Source of the DNA: Streptomyces noursei ATCC 11455
Lineage (GTDB): Bacteria; Actinomycetota; Actinomycetes; Streptomycetales; Streptomycetaceae
NCBI RefSeq assembly: GCF_001704275.1
Contig: NZ_CP011533.1
Location: 8,866,001-8,930,000 of the forward strand
Length of the DNA: 64,000 nt
Direction of reading: 5' to 3'
Part shown: piece after piece, positions 18,411 to 27,334 of the stretch
How the letters are laid out: the number at the start of each line of letters is the position of its first letter
Numbering within the stretch: position 1 is the first letter of the stretch
The notes under the pieces: generated by a model
Databases searched by the model: none
What the model was told of the DNA's origin: nothing
The model's input: the letters and a program-made list of their open reading frames with translations, nothing else
Translations under genes and position numbers: made by a program

Positions 18411-19082
18411 TCAGGGGATCAGCCGCTGTTCCTTCGCCGCGGCGACCGCGCCCGCCCGGGTGTCGACGCCGAGCTTGGCGTAGATCCGCACCAGGTGCGT
18501 CTTGACGGTCGCCTCGCTGATGAACAGGGCACGGGCGATCTCGCGGTTGCCGAGCCCCCGGGCGAGCTGGCCGAGGATGTCCAACTGGCGCTCGGTGAGC
18601 GCGGCATGGGGTTTGCGCACGCGCTCCATCACACGGTTGGCCGCGGGCGCGGACAGCACCGCCCGCCCCTCCGCCGCCGCGGCGATCGCCGCGAACAACT
18701 CCTCGGGCCGCTCGGCCTTGAGGAGATAGCCGGTCGCACCGACCTGGACGGCACGGGTGACATCGGCGTCGGTGTCGTACGTGGTGAGCACCAGGACACG
18801 GGTGCCCGGCACCTCGGCGACGATACGGCGGGTGGCCTCGATCCCGTCGATGCCGGTGCCGAGGCTGAGGTCCATCAGCACCACGTCCGGACGTTCCTTG
18901 GCGGCGACGGCCAGCGCCTCCTCGCCGGTGGCCGCCTCCCCGACGACCTCGATGCCCGGGTCAGCGGACAACAGGGCGCGCAGCCCGGCCCGGACCACCG
19001 CATGGTCGTCGCAGAGCACCAGGCGCACCCGCCGGCCGGGCGCGGCGGCGGGCGCGTCGGGGGAGTGCGGGGTGCGGGTCAT
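18411..19082 (-). CDS. senR: Two-component response regulator, SenR-like (NarL/LuxR class)
   Basis: 223 residues. Receiver domain about residues 18-135 with acidic pair CDDH and phospho-acceptor Asp in VVLMDLSLG, then a LuxR-type HTH about 155-215 (LTERQLDILGQLARGLGNREIA, TVKTHLVRIYAKLGV). Its start overlaps the kinase stop as ATGA, so the two are translationally coupled. With the adjacent HbpS-like gene this matches the SenS-SenR system of Streptomyces reticuli, which responds to haem and oxidative stress. The symbol rests on synteny and family. Confidence 0.88.
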   Translation of the reverse strand: MTRTPHSPDAPAAAPGRRVRLVLCDDHAVVRAGLRALLSADPGIEVVGEAATGEEALAVAAKERPDVVLMDLSLGTGIDGIEATRRIVAEVPGTRVLVLTTYDTDADVTRAVQVGATGYLLKAERPEELFAAIAAAAEGRAVLSAPAANRVMERVRKPHAALTERQLDILGQLARGLGNREIARALFISEATVKTHLVRIYAKLGVDTRAGAVAAAKEQRLIP

Positions 19083-20392
19083 GTGGATCGCTCCTCGTCC
19101 GGGCCGGTCGCCGGACCGCTCGCCCGCAGCGGAACGGCCGCGGACACGACGGTACCGTCCCCGGGGTGCGACTCGACGGTGAGCGTGCCGTCGAGCTGCC
19201 GCAACCGGACCTCCATGGCAAGCAGGCCGTGGCCCCGACGGGGCGCCGGCCCCTGCGTGCCCTGCTGGCCCGGGGTGAAGCCGCAGCCGTTGTCGGCGAT
19301 GTCGAGGACCACGTCCTCGTCGAGGTAGCTGAGGGTCAGGACGACATCGCTGGCGTGCGCGTGCTCGCGCACGTTGGCGACGGCGCCCTGCGCCACCCGC
19401 AACAGCCCCGCCTCGACGGCCGGCGGCAGCGGAACGGGGTCGCCGTCGATCCGGAAACGCACGGTCGGGCCGCCCGTCCGGGCGTCCGCCGCGGTGCCCT
19501 CGGCGGACGCCCCGGCGGCGGTCTCACGGCGGGCCAACGCCCGCAGGGCCTCGGGCAGCCCGCCCCCGCCGGAGAGGTCGGCGGGCGCCAGGTCGTGGAC
19601 GAACCGGCGCGCCTCGACGAGGTTGCGTTCCGCGATGTCCGAGGCGGTGGTCATGTGCCGGTGGGCCGCCTCCGGGTCCGCCGCCCAGAGCCGCTCGGCG
19701 GCCTGGAGCAACATCCGCTGGCTCGACAGTGCCTGGGCGAGCGTGTCGTGGATCTCCATCGACAGCCGCTCGCGCTCGGCCAGCATGCCGGCCCGCCGCT
19801 GACTGGAGGCCAGTACGCGGCGGGTCCGGACCAGGTCCTCGATGAGCGAGCGTTGCCGGGCCGCCTGCCGCCGCATGTGCGTGAAGACCGTCGCGGCCAG
19901 GCCGGCGACCACGGGCGGCACGACGATCAGCAGCGGATCCGGACCGTTGATCCGCACCTGGGCGACCACCACCAGGACCGTCAGCACGGTGATCAACGCG
20001 AGCGCGGCCCGCGCCGGGAGCAGTTGCAACGCCGTGTAGACGATCGCCACCGCGCTCCAGGCGAAGCTCGGTGCCTGGAGCACCAGGGCCACCCAGCCCA
20101 GGACGAAGACGCCGAGCCAGGCCCGCCGCCACCGGGGCGCGATCGCCCCGTCCACGGCCGGCCGCCCCACGTACGCCACCGCCAGCAGCGTGGTGAGCGC
20201 GATCACCCACCAGGTGCCGGGGGCGCCGGGATGATGGGTCAGGAAGCGGGCCATCGCGGCGATCAGCAGCAGGACGAAGGAGGCCGAGATCACCGCCTCC
20301 ATCCCGCGGCCGGCCGGACCGACCGCGGGGTCCGTCCGCGGTTCGCCGTCCGCCGCTCCGGTACGGCCACCGCTCACGTGCTTCACGTCCAT
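19079..20392 (-). CDS. senS: Sensor histidine kinase, SenS-like
   Basis: 437 residues. About five N-terminal membrane segments (residues 30-165), then a HisKA_3 dimerisation domain with phospho-His in ERLSMEIHDTLAQALSS, and an HATPase domain with NVREHAHASDVVLTLSY, DNGCGFTP and GHGLLAMEVRLRQLDG. This is the NarL-type kinase architecture of SenS. ATG 20392 has AAGG too close to it; GTG five bases after AAGGATGG (two codons in) is an equally good start. Longer frames upstream are antisense to hbpS. Divergent from hbpS. Confidence 0.88.
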   Translation of the reverse strand: MDVKHVSGGRTGAADGEPRTDPAVGPAGRGMEAVISASFVLLLIAAMARFLTHHPGAPGTWWVIALTTLLAVAYVGRPAVDGAIAPRWRRAWLGVFVLGWVALVLQAPSFAWSAVAIVYTALQLLPARAALALITVLTVLVVVAQVRINGPDPLLIVVPPVVAGLAATVFTHMRRQAARQRSLIEDLVRTRRVLASSQRRAGMLAERERLSMEIHDTLAQALSSQRMLLQAAERLWAADPEAAHRHMTTASDIAERNLVEARRFVHDLAPADLSGGGGLPEALRALARRETAAGASAEGTAADARTGGPTVRFRIDGDPVPLPPAVEAGLLRVAQGAVANVREHAHASDVVLTLSYLDEDVVLDIADNGCGFTPGQQGTQGPAPRRGHGLLAMEVRLRQLDGTLTVESHPGDGTVVSAAVPLRASGPATGPDEERST

Positions 20393-20494
20393 CCTTGATT
20401 CGTAGCCCGGTTTCCGGCCCCCACCCGTCATCCGATCGGTTGACACCGACGTCATCCATGATGCTCCGCGACGCCATCCGCTCCGCGGACCGCT

Positions 20495-20553
20495 GCCGGC
20501 CCCGCGCCGCCAAGGATGGAAGCACCGCAATCGCTGCGGACCGCGGGGCCGGC
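20495..20553. promoter_or_regulatory. Inverted repeat in the senS-hbpS intergenic region
   Basis: gccggccccgcg (20495-20506) is exactly complementary to cgcggggccggc (20542-20553), 12-bp arms 35 nt apart. It lies 32-91 bp upstream of hbpS in the 193-bp divergent region. It could be a SenR-type operator or a stem in the hbpS 5' leader. Confidence 0.5.
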
Positions 20554-20585
20554 CGGCCCCGGGTCGAGGAAGAGGAGCAGTTCCC

Positions 20586-21146
20586 ATGCAGATGCCGTCC
20601 AAGCGGGCCCGGATCATCGGCGGCGCGGCAGTGCTGGCCGCGATCGGCGTGGCCGCCGTCGGTGCCGTCGCCGTAGCGGCCCCGGACGCCAACGCCCAGA
20701 AGCCGGGCGCGGCCCCGGCCGCCCAGGCGGAGGCCCGGAACGTGGTCGCCACCGACCATCTGACCGTCCACGCCGCCGCCATGGCGGCGCAGGCCGCGCT
20801 GGACGCCGCGGAGAAGGCCGGCCAGCACGTGTCGGTGTCCGTGGTGGACCGCAACGGCAACACCGTCGTCACGCTGCGCGGCGACGGCGCCGGCCCGCAG
20901 TCGTACCAGGCGGCCGAGGAGAAGGCGTTCACCTCGGTGTCGTGGAACGCGCCCACCTCGGCCCTGGTCAAGCGGCTGGAGCAGGCGCCCACCCTGAAGG
21001 ACATCCCCGGCACGCTGTTCCTCGCCGGTGGGGCTCCCGTCCAGGCCAAGGGCGCCCCGATCGCGGGCATCGGCGTCGCGGGCGCGCCCAGCGGCGACCT
21101 GGACGAGCAGTTCGCCCAGGCCGGCGTCGCCGCGCTCGGCAAGTGA
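20586..21146 (+). CDS. hbpS: Secreted haem-binding protein, HbpS-like (GlcG/HbpS family)
   Basis: 186 residues: signal peptide (hydrophobic core about 12-30, ending near ANAQ), then one GlcG/HbpS domain with AAMAAQAALDAAEKAGQHVSV, VVDRNGNTVVTLRGDGAG, EKAFTSVSWNAPTSAL and the glycine-rich GGAPVQAKG/GIGVAGAPSGDLDEQFAQAG end. In S. reticuli the extracellular HbpS binds haem, degrades it and modulates autophosphorylation of SenS under redox stress. The divergent senS-senR pair supports that role here. Strong GAGGAAGAGGAG precedes ATG 20586. Confidence 0.92.
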   Translation: MQMPSKRARIIGGAAVLAAIGVAAVGAVAVAAPDANAQKPGAAPAAQAEARNVVATDHLTVHAAAMAAQAALDAAEKAGQHVSVSVVDRNGNTVVTLRGDGAGPQSYQAAEEKAFTSVSWNAPTSALVKRLEQAPTLKDIPGTLFLAGGAPVQAKGAPIAGIGVAGAPSGDLDEQFAQAGVAALGK

Positions 21147-21151
21147 TCCGA

Positions 21152-21169
21152 ACCCGCCGGTCGGCGGGT
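21152..21169 (+). terminator. Small hairpin after hbpS
   Basis: acccgcc/ggcgggt arms (21152-21158 and 21163-21169) with a 4-nt loop, six bases past the hbpS stop. Confidence 0.5.
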
Positions 21170-21362
21170 CGACGTCGCCCATGGTCGAGCAACCGGCCGA
21201 CATCCGGGCGGAGTTGAGAGGCACACCCGGGGCGCACCCGCCCGCTACGGCGCGGGGCGGAGCGCCCCGGTCTTCTCTTCCGCAGTGCCGCGTGCGAGGC
21301 TGTTCGGCAAGATCATTGCGCCGCGCGGCCGCCGGGCCGCCCCCACCGCTGGAGGATGCCCG

Positions 21363-22106
21363 ATGAGCCGGAACCGGACCGTACTGGTGACGGGAGCCTC
21401 GCGCGGCATCGGCCGGGCGGTCGCCGCGGCCTTCGCCGCCGACGGCGACCGGGTCGCCCTGCACTACGCGTCCCGTCGGGAGGCCGCCGAAGACGCCCTG
21501 CGAGCCCTGGAGGGCAGCGGCCACGTCCTGATCCAGGGGGACGTCGGCACCCCCGACGGCGCGGCCGCCGTGGTGGCCTCGGCCGTCGAGGCGCTCGGCC
21601 CGATCGACGTCCTGGTCAACAACGCCGCGGCCAACGTCCCGCACCCGCTGGACCGCACCTCCTTCGAGGACTGGCAGGACGCCTGGCGGCGCATCGTGGA
21701 CGTCAACCTGCTGGGCGCGGCGCACGTCACCTACTGCGCGGCCCGGAACATGATCGACCACAAGGTCGAGGGCCGCATCGTCAACATCGGTTCCCGCGGC
21801 GCCTTCAAGGGCGAGCCGGACCACCCCGCCTACGGTGCGACGAAGGCCGCCCTGCACGCCATGGGACAGTCGCTCGCCGTCTCCCTCGCTCCGCACGGCA
21901 TCGCGGTCGCCTCCGTCGCCCCCGGCTTCGTCGCCACCGAACGGGTCGCCGACCGGATCACCGACGCCGTCGAGCAGCAGAGCCCGTTCGGTCGGGTCGC
22001 CACGCCCGAGGAGATCGCCGCCGCCGTGAAATACCTCGCCTCGCCCGAGGCGGTCTGGTCCTCCGGCGCCGTACTGGACGTCAACGGGGCGTCATACCTG
22101 CGCTGA
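21363..22106 (+). CDS. SDR-family oxidoreductase (FabG-like)
   Basis: 247-residue classical short-chain dehydrogenase: cofactor motif TGASRGIG (residues about 11-18), NNAA at about 91, catalytic Ser in NIGSRG and Tyr/Lys in YGATKAALHAMG. C-terminal GAVLDVNGA is usual. ATG 21363 with GGAGG upstream; the longer frame adds unrelated residues. The 3' end overlaps the convergent TetR gene by 15 bp, a hint of a target/regulator pair. Substrate unknown. Confidence 0.9.
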   Translation: MSRNRTVLVTGASRGIGRAVAAAFAADGDRVALHYASRREAAEDALRALEGSGHVLIQGDVGTPDGAAAVVASAVEALGPIDVLVNNAAANVPHPLDRTSFEDWQDAWRRIVDVNLLGAAHVTYCAARNMIDHKVEGRIVNIGSRGAFKGEPDHPAYGATKAALHAMGQSLAVSLAPHGIAVASVAPGFVATERVADRITDAVEQQSPFGRVATPEEIAAAVKYLASPEAVWSSGAVLDVNGASYLR

Positions 22107-22763
22107 CTCCGTCGTGCCTGCCGCACCGGACGGGCGGGTGGCGTAGCCGAGTGCGGTGGGGCTCAGCATCTCCTCGACCACATCGAGGAGTTCCAGCAGC
22201 GCCTCCGCGATCGTGTCCGGCGTCTCGCCGGCCACGATGCGCCGCCCGATCTCGCCGTAGACCAGGGAGTGGAACCAGCCGATCTGACCGGCGACCACGC
22301 GGGGCGTCTGATCGTCGGGTGCGGCACCGGTCTCCTCGGCCAGGACGGTGCCGAGCGCATCGGTCATCTGCCGGCCGAGGTCCTCCAGGCGGGCGGTGAG
22401 GGTGGGCGCGGCCCGCATCATCTCGAAGACCCGGCCGAACCCCGTGGACAGGCCCACCCTGCGGTCGCGGCGCCGCAGTTCGGCGCGGAGCTGTGCGAGG
22501 ACGGCCCGGGCGGCGGACTCACCGGGCTCGCGGGCGCGGACGATGTCCGCGAGCCGCTGCGGCGACGCCTGGTCCGGCGGCAGGACCAGGTCCTCCTTGG
22601 ACTCGTAGTAGTTGTAGAGGGTGTTGACGGAGACGTCCGCGGCCGCGGCGACCTCGGCGATGGTGACGTGGTCGAAGCCGCGCTGCACGAAGAGGCCGAG
22701 GGCCACTTCGGAGATGCGTTGCCGTGTCTGCCGTTTCTTGCGTTCCCGCAGCCCTTCACCCAT
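22092..22763 (-). CDS. TetR/AcrR-family regulator
   Basis: 223 residues. N-terminal HTH (RQRISEVALGLFVQRGFDHV then VAAAADVSVNTLYNYYESKEDL) is clear; the C-terminal helical domain is the ligand-binding part. ATG 22763. A perfect ACTGCA-N4-TGCAGT inverted repeat 31-46 bp upstream is a likely autoregulatory site. The gene converges on the SDR, a possible target. Confidence 0.9.
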   Translation of the reverse strand: MGEGLRERKKRQTRQRISEVALGLFVQRGFDHVTIAEVAAAADVSVNTLYNYYESKEDLVLPPDQASPQRLADIVRAREPGESAARAVLAQLRAELRRRDRRVGLSTGFGRVFEMMRAAPTLTARLEDLGRQMTDALGTVLAEETGAAPDDQTPRVVAGQIGWFHSLVYGEIGRRIVAGETPDTIAEALLELLDVVEEMLSPTALGYATRPSGAAGTTESAQV

Positions 22764-22789
22764 GCGGCAACCCTAACCCGGTGGCCGAA

Positions 22790-22818
22790 CCGCACTGCAT
22801 CTTTGCAGTCCCTTACGG
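22790..22818. promoter_or_regulatory. TGCA-N4-TGCA operator element, copy 1
   Basis: Contains actgca (22794-22799), 4 nt, tgcagt (22804-22809), flanked by aaccg/cggtt which are also complementary. Located just upstream of the TetR start. About 22 of 31 bases match the element at 29417 and about 20 of 31 the one at 28439. Confidence 0.6.
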
Positions 22819-23082
22819 TTTCCTCCGCGCTCCGTCCTCTGCCCGCCCCCACGGCCCGTTAGCCCGTCCGGGTGACTGTGAGCCGTTCGGACCCGGCCTC
22901 GTGCGACGTGCGCAAGTCTTGTCCCTGTCGGGATTTCTTCTGTCTGCGGGACTCCGGGTGCAGTCGTGGAGGCGTGGGTGCCTTGGGCCGTGGCAGCCGA
23001 TCCGCGCGTGCTGGCGTCCATGGGCGGATTCGACGACGGTGTGGCCCGGCCCGGAGCGTCAGACGCCGGGCCGGGCCACCGC
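22819..23082. other. Intergenic stretch with no recognisable gene
   Basis: The remainder of the 320-bp gap between the divergently read TetR gene and the end of the lectin gene. The frames crossing it have no recognisable homology and are probably shadows. No clear hairpin was seen apart from the operator next to TetR. Confidence 0.5.
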
Positions 23083-23550
23083 TCAGAAGTCCCAGCTCTG
23101 GCTCGCCGCTCCGTTGCAGCTCCAGCTCACCAGGAGTTGGCCGTTCTCGGGCCGGCCGCCCAGGATGTCGAGGCACTTTCCGTTCAGCCGGCTACGGATC
23201 TCGTTGCCGTTCCGGAACCATCTCTGGTTGCTGCCGCCGTCGCAGTCCCACATGCTCACCGAACCCATGTCGCCCGGGGCGAAGGCGTAGATCTCCAGGC
23301 ACTTGCCGTTCAGGCCGGAACGGATCTGCTCGCCGTCCCAGCGCCACTGCTGATTGGTGTTGCCGGTGCAGTCCCACGTCACGGTGGAGGCGCCGTTCTC
23401 CTGATGGAACGCGAAGGCGTCGGCGCACCTTCCGTTCAGGTTGGACCTGAGCAGCGGTGTCGCGGCGAATGCCGGCGGACCCGTCAAGGTACCGCCGACC
23501 GCGAGCCCGATGGCCGCCAGCAGCGGCAACAGCCGTTTCGCGGTTTTCAT
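23083..23550 (-). CDS. Secreted ricin-type beta-trefoil lectin domain protein
   Basis: 155 residues: signal peptide (about 1-29, ending AFA-A), then one beta-trefoil. Three repeats begin with LNGRCADAF, LNGKCLEIY and LNGKCLDIL and end in QxW-type motifs (NQQWRW, NQRWF, SQSWDF), the ricin B / CBM13 signature. The paired Cys in each repeat would be disulfide-bonded after export. It has no catalytic domain, so it is a free carbohydrate-binding protein. ATG 23550 follows GGGAGGGAAAGC. Divergent from the XRE/WD40 remnant. Confidence 0.92.
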   Translation of the reverse strand: MKTAKRLLPLLAAIGLAVGGTLTGPPAFAATPLLRSNLNGRCADAFAFHQENGASTVTWDCTGNTNQQWRWDGEQIRSGLNGKCLEIYAFAPGDMGSVSMWDCDGGSNQRWFRNGNEIRSRLNGKCLDILGGRPENGQLLVSWSCNGAASQSWDF

Positions 23551-23703
23551 GCTTTCCCTCCCTATGGCCGGTGCGCGGTCGCGCTGGCCTCTGTCCAGCC
23601 GCTGAGGGTTGTCCGGGGCCGGGACGCGGACGCCGGACAACAACAGCCGGACAACCAACCGCCCCGCGTCGCGGCTGCGGAGAGGCTCCTTGAAAGGAAG
23701 GCC

Positions 23704-24409
23704 ATGCCACGTGCCGAACGCCCGCTGGACCCGGACTCCGGTCCCCTGACAGGGTTCGCGGCCGACCTGCGGAAGCTGCGCGGGGCGGCGGGACGGCCGC
23801 CCTACCGGGAACTGGCCGAGAGGGCGCACTATTCGTCCACGACGCTGTCGGACGCCGCGGGCGGGCGCACGTTTCCGAGCCTGAGCGTCACGCTGGCGTA
23901 CGTCGCGGCGTGTCAGGGGGACCGCCGCGCATGGGAGGCCCGATGGCATGCGGTCGCGGCCGAGATCTCGATCGCGACGCCTGACGGTGAGACCGGCGAA
24001 ACCGGTCCGCGGGAGGCGCCGTACGCCGGACTGTCGACGTTCCAACCGGAGGACGCCGACACGGCTACGGGCTTCCGGCTCCTGGCTCTACGCACTGGCC
24101 TTCTCCGCGGACGGCCGGCGACTGGCAGCCGACGCCGCGGACGGCAAGGTCCTGCTGTGGGAGGCGCACGGCGCCTCGGCTCCCGTCGCCCTCATCGGTC
24201 ACTCGGATCCGGTACCGGCCGTGGCATTCGGCCCGCACGGCAACACCCTGGCCAGCGGCGGCAACGACTTCACGATCCGGCTGCGGGACACCGGCCCGGA
24301 CAGGGTCGCCGCCCGCATCCGCGACAGCGCGTACCCACGGATCACGGGCACCGCATGGGCGCGGTACTTCGCGGCGGTCGACTTCACCCCACCCTGCCCC
24401 ACCACTTGA
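23704..24409 (+). pseudogene. Remnant of an XRE - nSTAND - WD40 protein (internal deletion, frameshift)
   Basis: From ATG 23704 (AAAGGAAGG upstream) the frame encodes a helix-turn-helix typical of large Streptomyces STAND proteins (YRELAERAHYSSTTLSDAAG, FPSLSVTLAYVAAC) up to YAGLSTFQPEDAD near 24060, exactly where the NTPase domain normally starts. From about 24075 a different frame encodes WD40 blades (YALAFSADGRRLAADAADGK, VALIGHSDPVPAVAFGPHG, NTLASGGNDFTIRLRD) and stops at 24409. The NTPase and most blades, probably over 2 kb, are missing, and the two parts are out of frame. Confidence 0.75.
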
Positions 24410-24566
24410 CCTCCGTGATCACGGGACGACACGGCGCCGTCGGTCCGACGGAGGCCGGGCCGCCGCCTACCAAGCGAGCAGCGCGTCACCGCCTTGACGG
24501 GTGACGGTGCCGGTGGCAAGATCGTCACCCGCTGAGCCGGTGACACCAGTGCGGACGGGAGAGCGC

Positions 24567-25259
24567 ATGACCGAGATCCACGACGTCGAGGTGGTCGTCT
24601 TCGACGTCCTCGGAACACTGGTCGACGAACCCAGCGGGCTGCGAGCGGCCATTCGCGAGGCGGTCCCCGCATCCGACGACGGGTCCGTCGACGAACTGCT
24701 CACCCTGTGGCAGCAGCATGTGGAGCTCGAACAGCAACGCATCGCGCAAGGACACCGCGCATACGCCAACACCGAGACCATCGACGGAGAGGCAGCGCAA
24801 CGGGTGGCCGACCACGTCGGCCTCACCGACGCGGCGGCCGTCGCCCGGTTGGCGACAGCAGGTCAGCGCCTGCGCCCCTGGAGCGACTCCGTTGCCGGAG
24901 TCGAGCGGATTGCGCGGCGGTTCCCCGTGCTCGGCCTCTCCAACGCCGGCCGCACCGCCCTGCTGCGCCTCAACGCGCATGCCGGGCTGCGCTGGCACCA
25001 GGCGTTGTCCAGCGAAGCCGTCCTGGCCTACAAGCCGGCGCCGGAGGTCTACCGGCTCGCCGTCGACACCGCGGGATGCCCACCGGAAAACGTGCTCATG
25101 GTGGCCGCCCACGCCTGGGACCTCCGCGGAGCTCAGGCACTGGGCATGCGAACCGCCTACGTCCGGCGACCGGTCGGCGATCCGCCGACGCACTCCGACG
25201 CCTTCGACGGGCAGTTCGACGGACTGGACGAACTGGTCACCGCACTGACGGCGGGGTAG
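24567..25259 (+). CDS. HAD hydrolase, haloacid dehalogenase type II-like
   Basis: 230 residues. Nucleophile motif VVVFDVLGTLVDE (Asp in FDVLGT), Ser/Asn motif LGLSNAG, Lys in AYKPAPEVYRLA, and the acidic motif region VLMVAAHAWDLRGAQALGM, where haloacid dehalogenases keep VxxH/NxxDxxGA. This arrangement fits L-2-haloacid dehalogenase-like enzymes acting on short halo- or phospho-acids. Start ATG 24567 after GGGAGAG; the longer frame adds no homology. Monocistronic. Confidence 0.88.
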   Translation: MTEIHDVEVVVFDVLGTLVDEPSGLRAAIREAVPASDDGSVDELLTLWQQHVELEQQRIAQGHRAYANTETIDGEAAQRVADHVGLTDAAAVARLATAGQRLRPWSDSVAGVERIARRFPVLGLSNAGRTALLRLNAHAGLRWHQALSSEAVLAYKPAPEVYRLAVDTAGCPPENVLMVAAHAWDLRGAQALGMRTAYVRRPVGDPPTHSDAFDGQFDGLDELVTALTAG

Positions 25260-25287
25260 CCAGGCAGGTCCGCATCACCGCGCCCGC

Positions 25288-25917
25288 ATGACGACGAGGT
25301 CGGATCCTATGCTGGTGGTCGTGCAGGTGCTGGGGATGAGCAGCGAGGACGAGATGATCGCCTCCTTCTTGAGCGGCGAGCTGACCAGCCGTCGGTTCGG
25401 CCCGAACCTCCAGTCCCACCTGGCCGCAGGCGGGCAGGCCGAACAGTTGCTGACGCATCCGGATCTGTCCGACGCCGGGGCGAACCTCGCACGTCGCGCC
25501 CTGCTCGCCGCGACGCGCGGGTACGGCGAGAACCGCGACCTGTTCGAGAACTTCCCCGGCCGCGTCACATGGATCAGGGCGCTCCTGTCCGCCGACGCGG
25601 CGTCCGGCGTCCGCTACCTCGACTATTCCTACTGGGTCGAACTGTCCGGTGGCAGCCGCCGACCGACCGACGCGGCCGCACGCATCAAGGCAGGGCGACG
25701 GGCGTTCGACGTCCCCAACGAACCGTACGTCGACGCAGCCCACGCGCTCGTCCGAGGCGAGCGGTTTCCCCCGCTCATCTTCGTCGGCGAGAGGCAGGAC
25801 GCCCTGGTCTGCCTGGAGGGCAACCTGCGCCTGACCGCCCACGCCCTCGCCGGCTTCCCGACCGAGATCGAGTGCCTGATCGGGACCGCACCGGCCATGG
25901 GCCGCTGGGCGCGGTAG
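25288..25917 (+). CDS. Uncharacterised protein with ParB-like C-terminal segment
   Basis: 209 residues, no signal peptide. The C-terminal part PPLIFVGERQDALVCLEGNLRLTAHALAGFP resembles the ParB/sulfiredoxin-like motif in which E-G-x-x-R-L-T-A follows a strand, but the rest is not recognised. The start is uncertain: ATG 25288 lacks a ribosome-binding site; in-frame ATGs at 25309 and 25336 are alternatives. It follows the HAD gene by 28 bp and may be co-transcribed. Confidence 0.6.
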   Translation: MTTRSDPMLVVVQVLGMSSEDEMIASFLSGELTSRRFGPNLQSHLAAGGQAEQLLTHPDLSDAGANLARRALLAATRGYGENRDLFENFPGRVTWIRALLSADAASGVRYLDYSYWVELSGGSRRPTDAAARIKAGRRAFDVPNEPYVDAAHALVRGERFPPLIFVGERQDALVCLEGNLRLTAHALAGFPTEIECLIGTAPAMGRWAR

Positions 25918-26056
25918 CCCGGTCGCACCAAGGCAAGCCCGGCGAAACCCCTGAACCCGTCCGCAACATGGGCTTCTGCGGAGAGAACGCCGTCACCGCC
26001 TGGGGCGGCCCGAGGGGACTGTGCCAGTCGGGCTCGTCGTAGGTCAGGATTGCCAG

Positions 26057-26704
26057 GTGAACGATGAGATGACTCAGTCGGCCCTGCGTCCGGTACGGGG
26101 CGCCGCCCACAGCGCCGTCGCCGCCTTCGTCCTCGCCGGCGGTGCCTGGGCGGCCCGGGCCGTGTGGCAGGTCCGGCTCGCCGCGGCGGGGTTGCCGCCG
26201 TCCGGGCTGCCGGACCAGGGCGACGGCCGGCACCGCCCGCTGACCGGGCTGGAGAACGGCTACCACATGGTCAGTGCCGTGGGAGACGCGACCACGCTGC
26301 TGTGCGCGATCGCCTTTCTCATATGGCTGTTGCGCGTGCGGGACAACGCGCACGCCCTTTCCGGGAAGGCGCCGCGCTACGCCTGGCCGTGGGTCTACGC
26401 GGGCTGGATCGTGCCCGTCATGAACCTGTGGGTGCCCCGCGGGATCGTCGTGGACGTCCACCACGGGAGCGCCCCGGGAGAGCGGGTGCCGCGCGCCGTG
26501 AATTGGTGGTGGGGTCTGTGGCTGGCCGGGCTGCTGAGCGGGGCCGGGCTGATGTACACCGTCCCCACGGATGATGTCATCGCGCGTGCCTATACGGACG
26601 TGCGGTTCCTGCTGGCGGCCGATGTGGTCATCGTGGGCGCGGCCGTGGCCGGCATCCTCGTCGTCCGTGCACTCACCGCGGTGCAGCAGAGGCGGATGGG
26701 CTGA
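26057..26704 (+). CDS. DUF4328-type membrane protein
   Basis: 215 residues with about four to five membrane segments (residues near 15-40, 75-95, 115-135, 155-175 and 185-205). The WPWVYAGWIVPVMNLWVPRGIVVDV and NWWWGLWLAGLL features are those of the actinobacterial DUF4328 family. Function unknown. GTG 26057 is preceded by AGGAT; ATG 26069 is an alternative. Confidence 0.75.
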   Translation: MNDEMTQSALRPVRGAAHSAVAAFVLAGGAWAARAVWQVRLAAAGLPPSGLPDQGDGRHRPLTGLENGYHMVSAVGDATTLLCAIAFLIWLLRVRDNAHALSGKAPRYAWPWVYAGWIVPVMNLWVPRGIVVDVHHGSAPGERVPRAVNWWWGLWLAGLLSGAGLMYTVPTDDVIARAYTDVRFLLAADVVIVGAAVAGILVVRALTAVQQRRMG

Positions 26705-26923
26705 GTTCCCCCCGCAAGGTCCTTGAGAGAAGCCCCAGGCTCCTGAGGGAAGTCCGGTCGGCGGCTTCCGTCGCGTCTGAACAATGTCTCGGCCATGCCG
26801 GGGGAGTCTGTGGTGTGGGGACGGAGGCTCGGCCTGGCCCCTGCGTCGAACGCTCCGTATGTGGGGGGCACCCAGGCGGGATGCCGTAGGCGGTGCGAAC
26901 GGCGACGACCGCGCGCTGTTCGG

Positions 26924-27325
26924 TCAGCCGGGCATCGGCTCACCCTTCTTGGTGAAGTCTGAGCATTCCGGGCATTCGGCGATGATGGGGTGGCTGCAGG
27001 CGGCAAGGTGCTCGAGGAACTGATCGGTGGCCTGTAGCAGGGCGATTCGCTCGCGCGTCTCCGCGCGGCGAGCGGCGATGAGGGCCAGGCGTTCCTCATG
27101 GGCGCTGGAGCCGAGTTGCCGTATCTGATCGAGGGACAGTCCGGCGCGTTGCAGGATCTGGATCAGCCGGGCGTGGTTCAGGGCGTGCTCGTCATAGCTG
27201 CGATGGCCCGACCGGCTGCGTGGCGGCGCGAGCAGTCCGACCGACTCCCAATACCGGAGCACATGCGCCTCGATACCGAGGGCGGCTGCGGCGTCACCGA
27301 TCTTCATCGCCTGGGCTGTGGCCAT
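26924..27325 (-). CDS. MerR-family regulator with C-terminal cysteines
   Basis: 133 residues. MKIGDAAAALGIEAHVLRYWESVGLL is the MerR HTH, followed by the SGHRSYDEHALNHARLIQIL wing and a coiled dimerisation helix. The C-terminal end carries three Cys in a C-x8-C-x2-C arrangement (HPIIAECPEC region), which could sense metal or redox state. It faces the MBL hydrolase, and the shared region has a canonical MerR promoter, so direct control is very likely. Confidence 0.9.
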   Translation of the reverse strand: MATAQAMKIGDAAAALGIEAHVLRYWESVGLLAPPRSRSGHRSYDEHALNHARLIQILQRAGLSLDQIRQLGSSAHEERLALIAARRAETRERIALLQATDQFLEHLAACSHPIIAECPECSDFTKKGEPMPG

Positions 27326-27334
27326 GATGCGTCC

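Noticed and set aside
20440..20468. TTGACA as a housekeeping promoter for hbpS
   Set aside because: No acceptable -10 hexamer 16-18 bp downstream.
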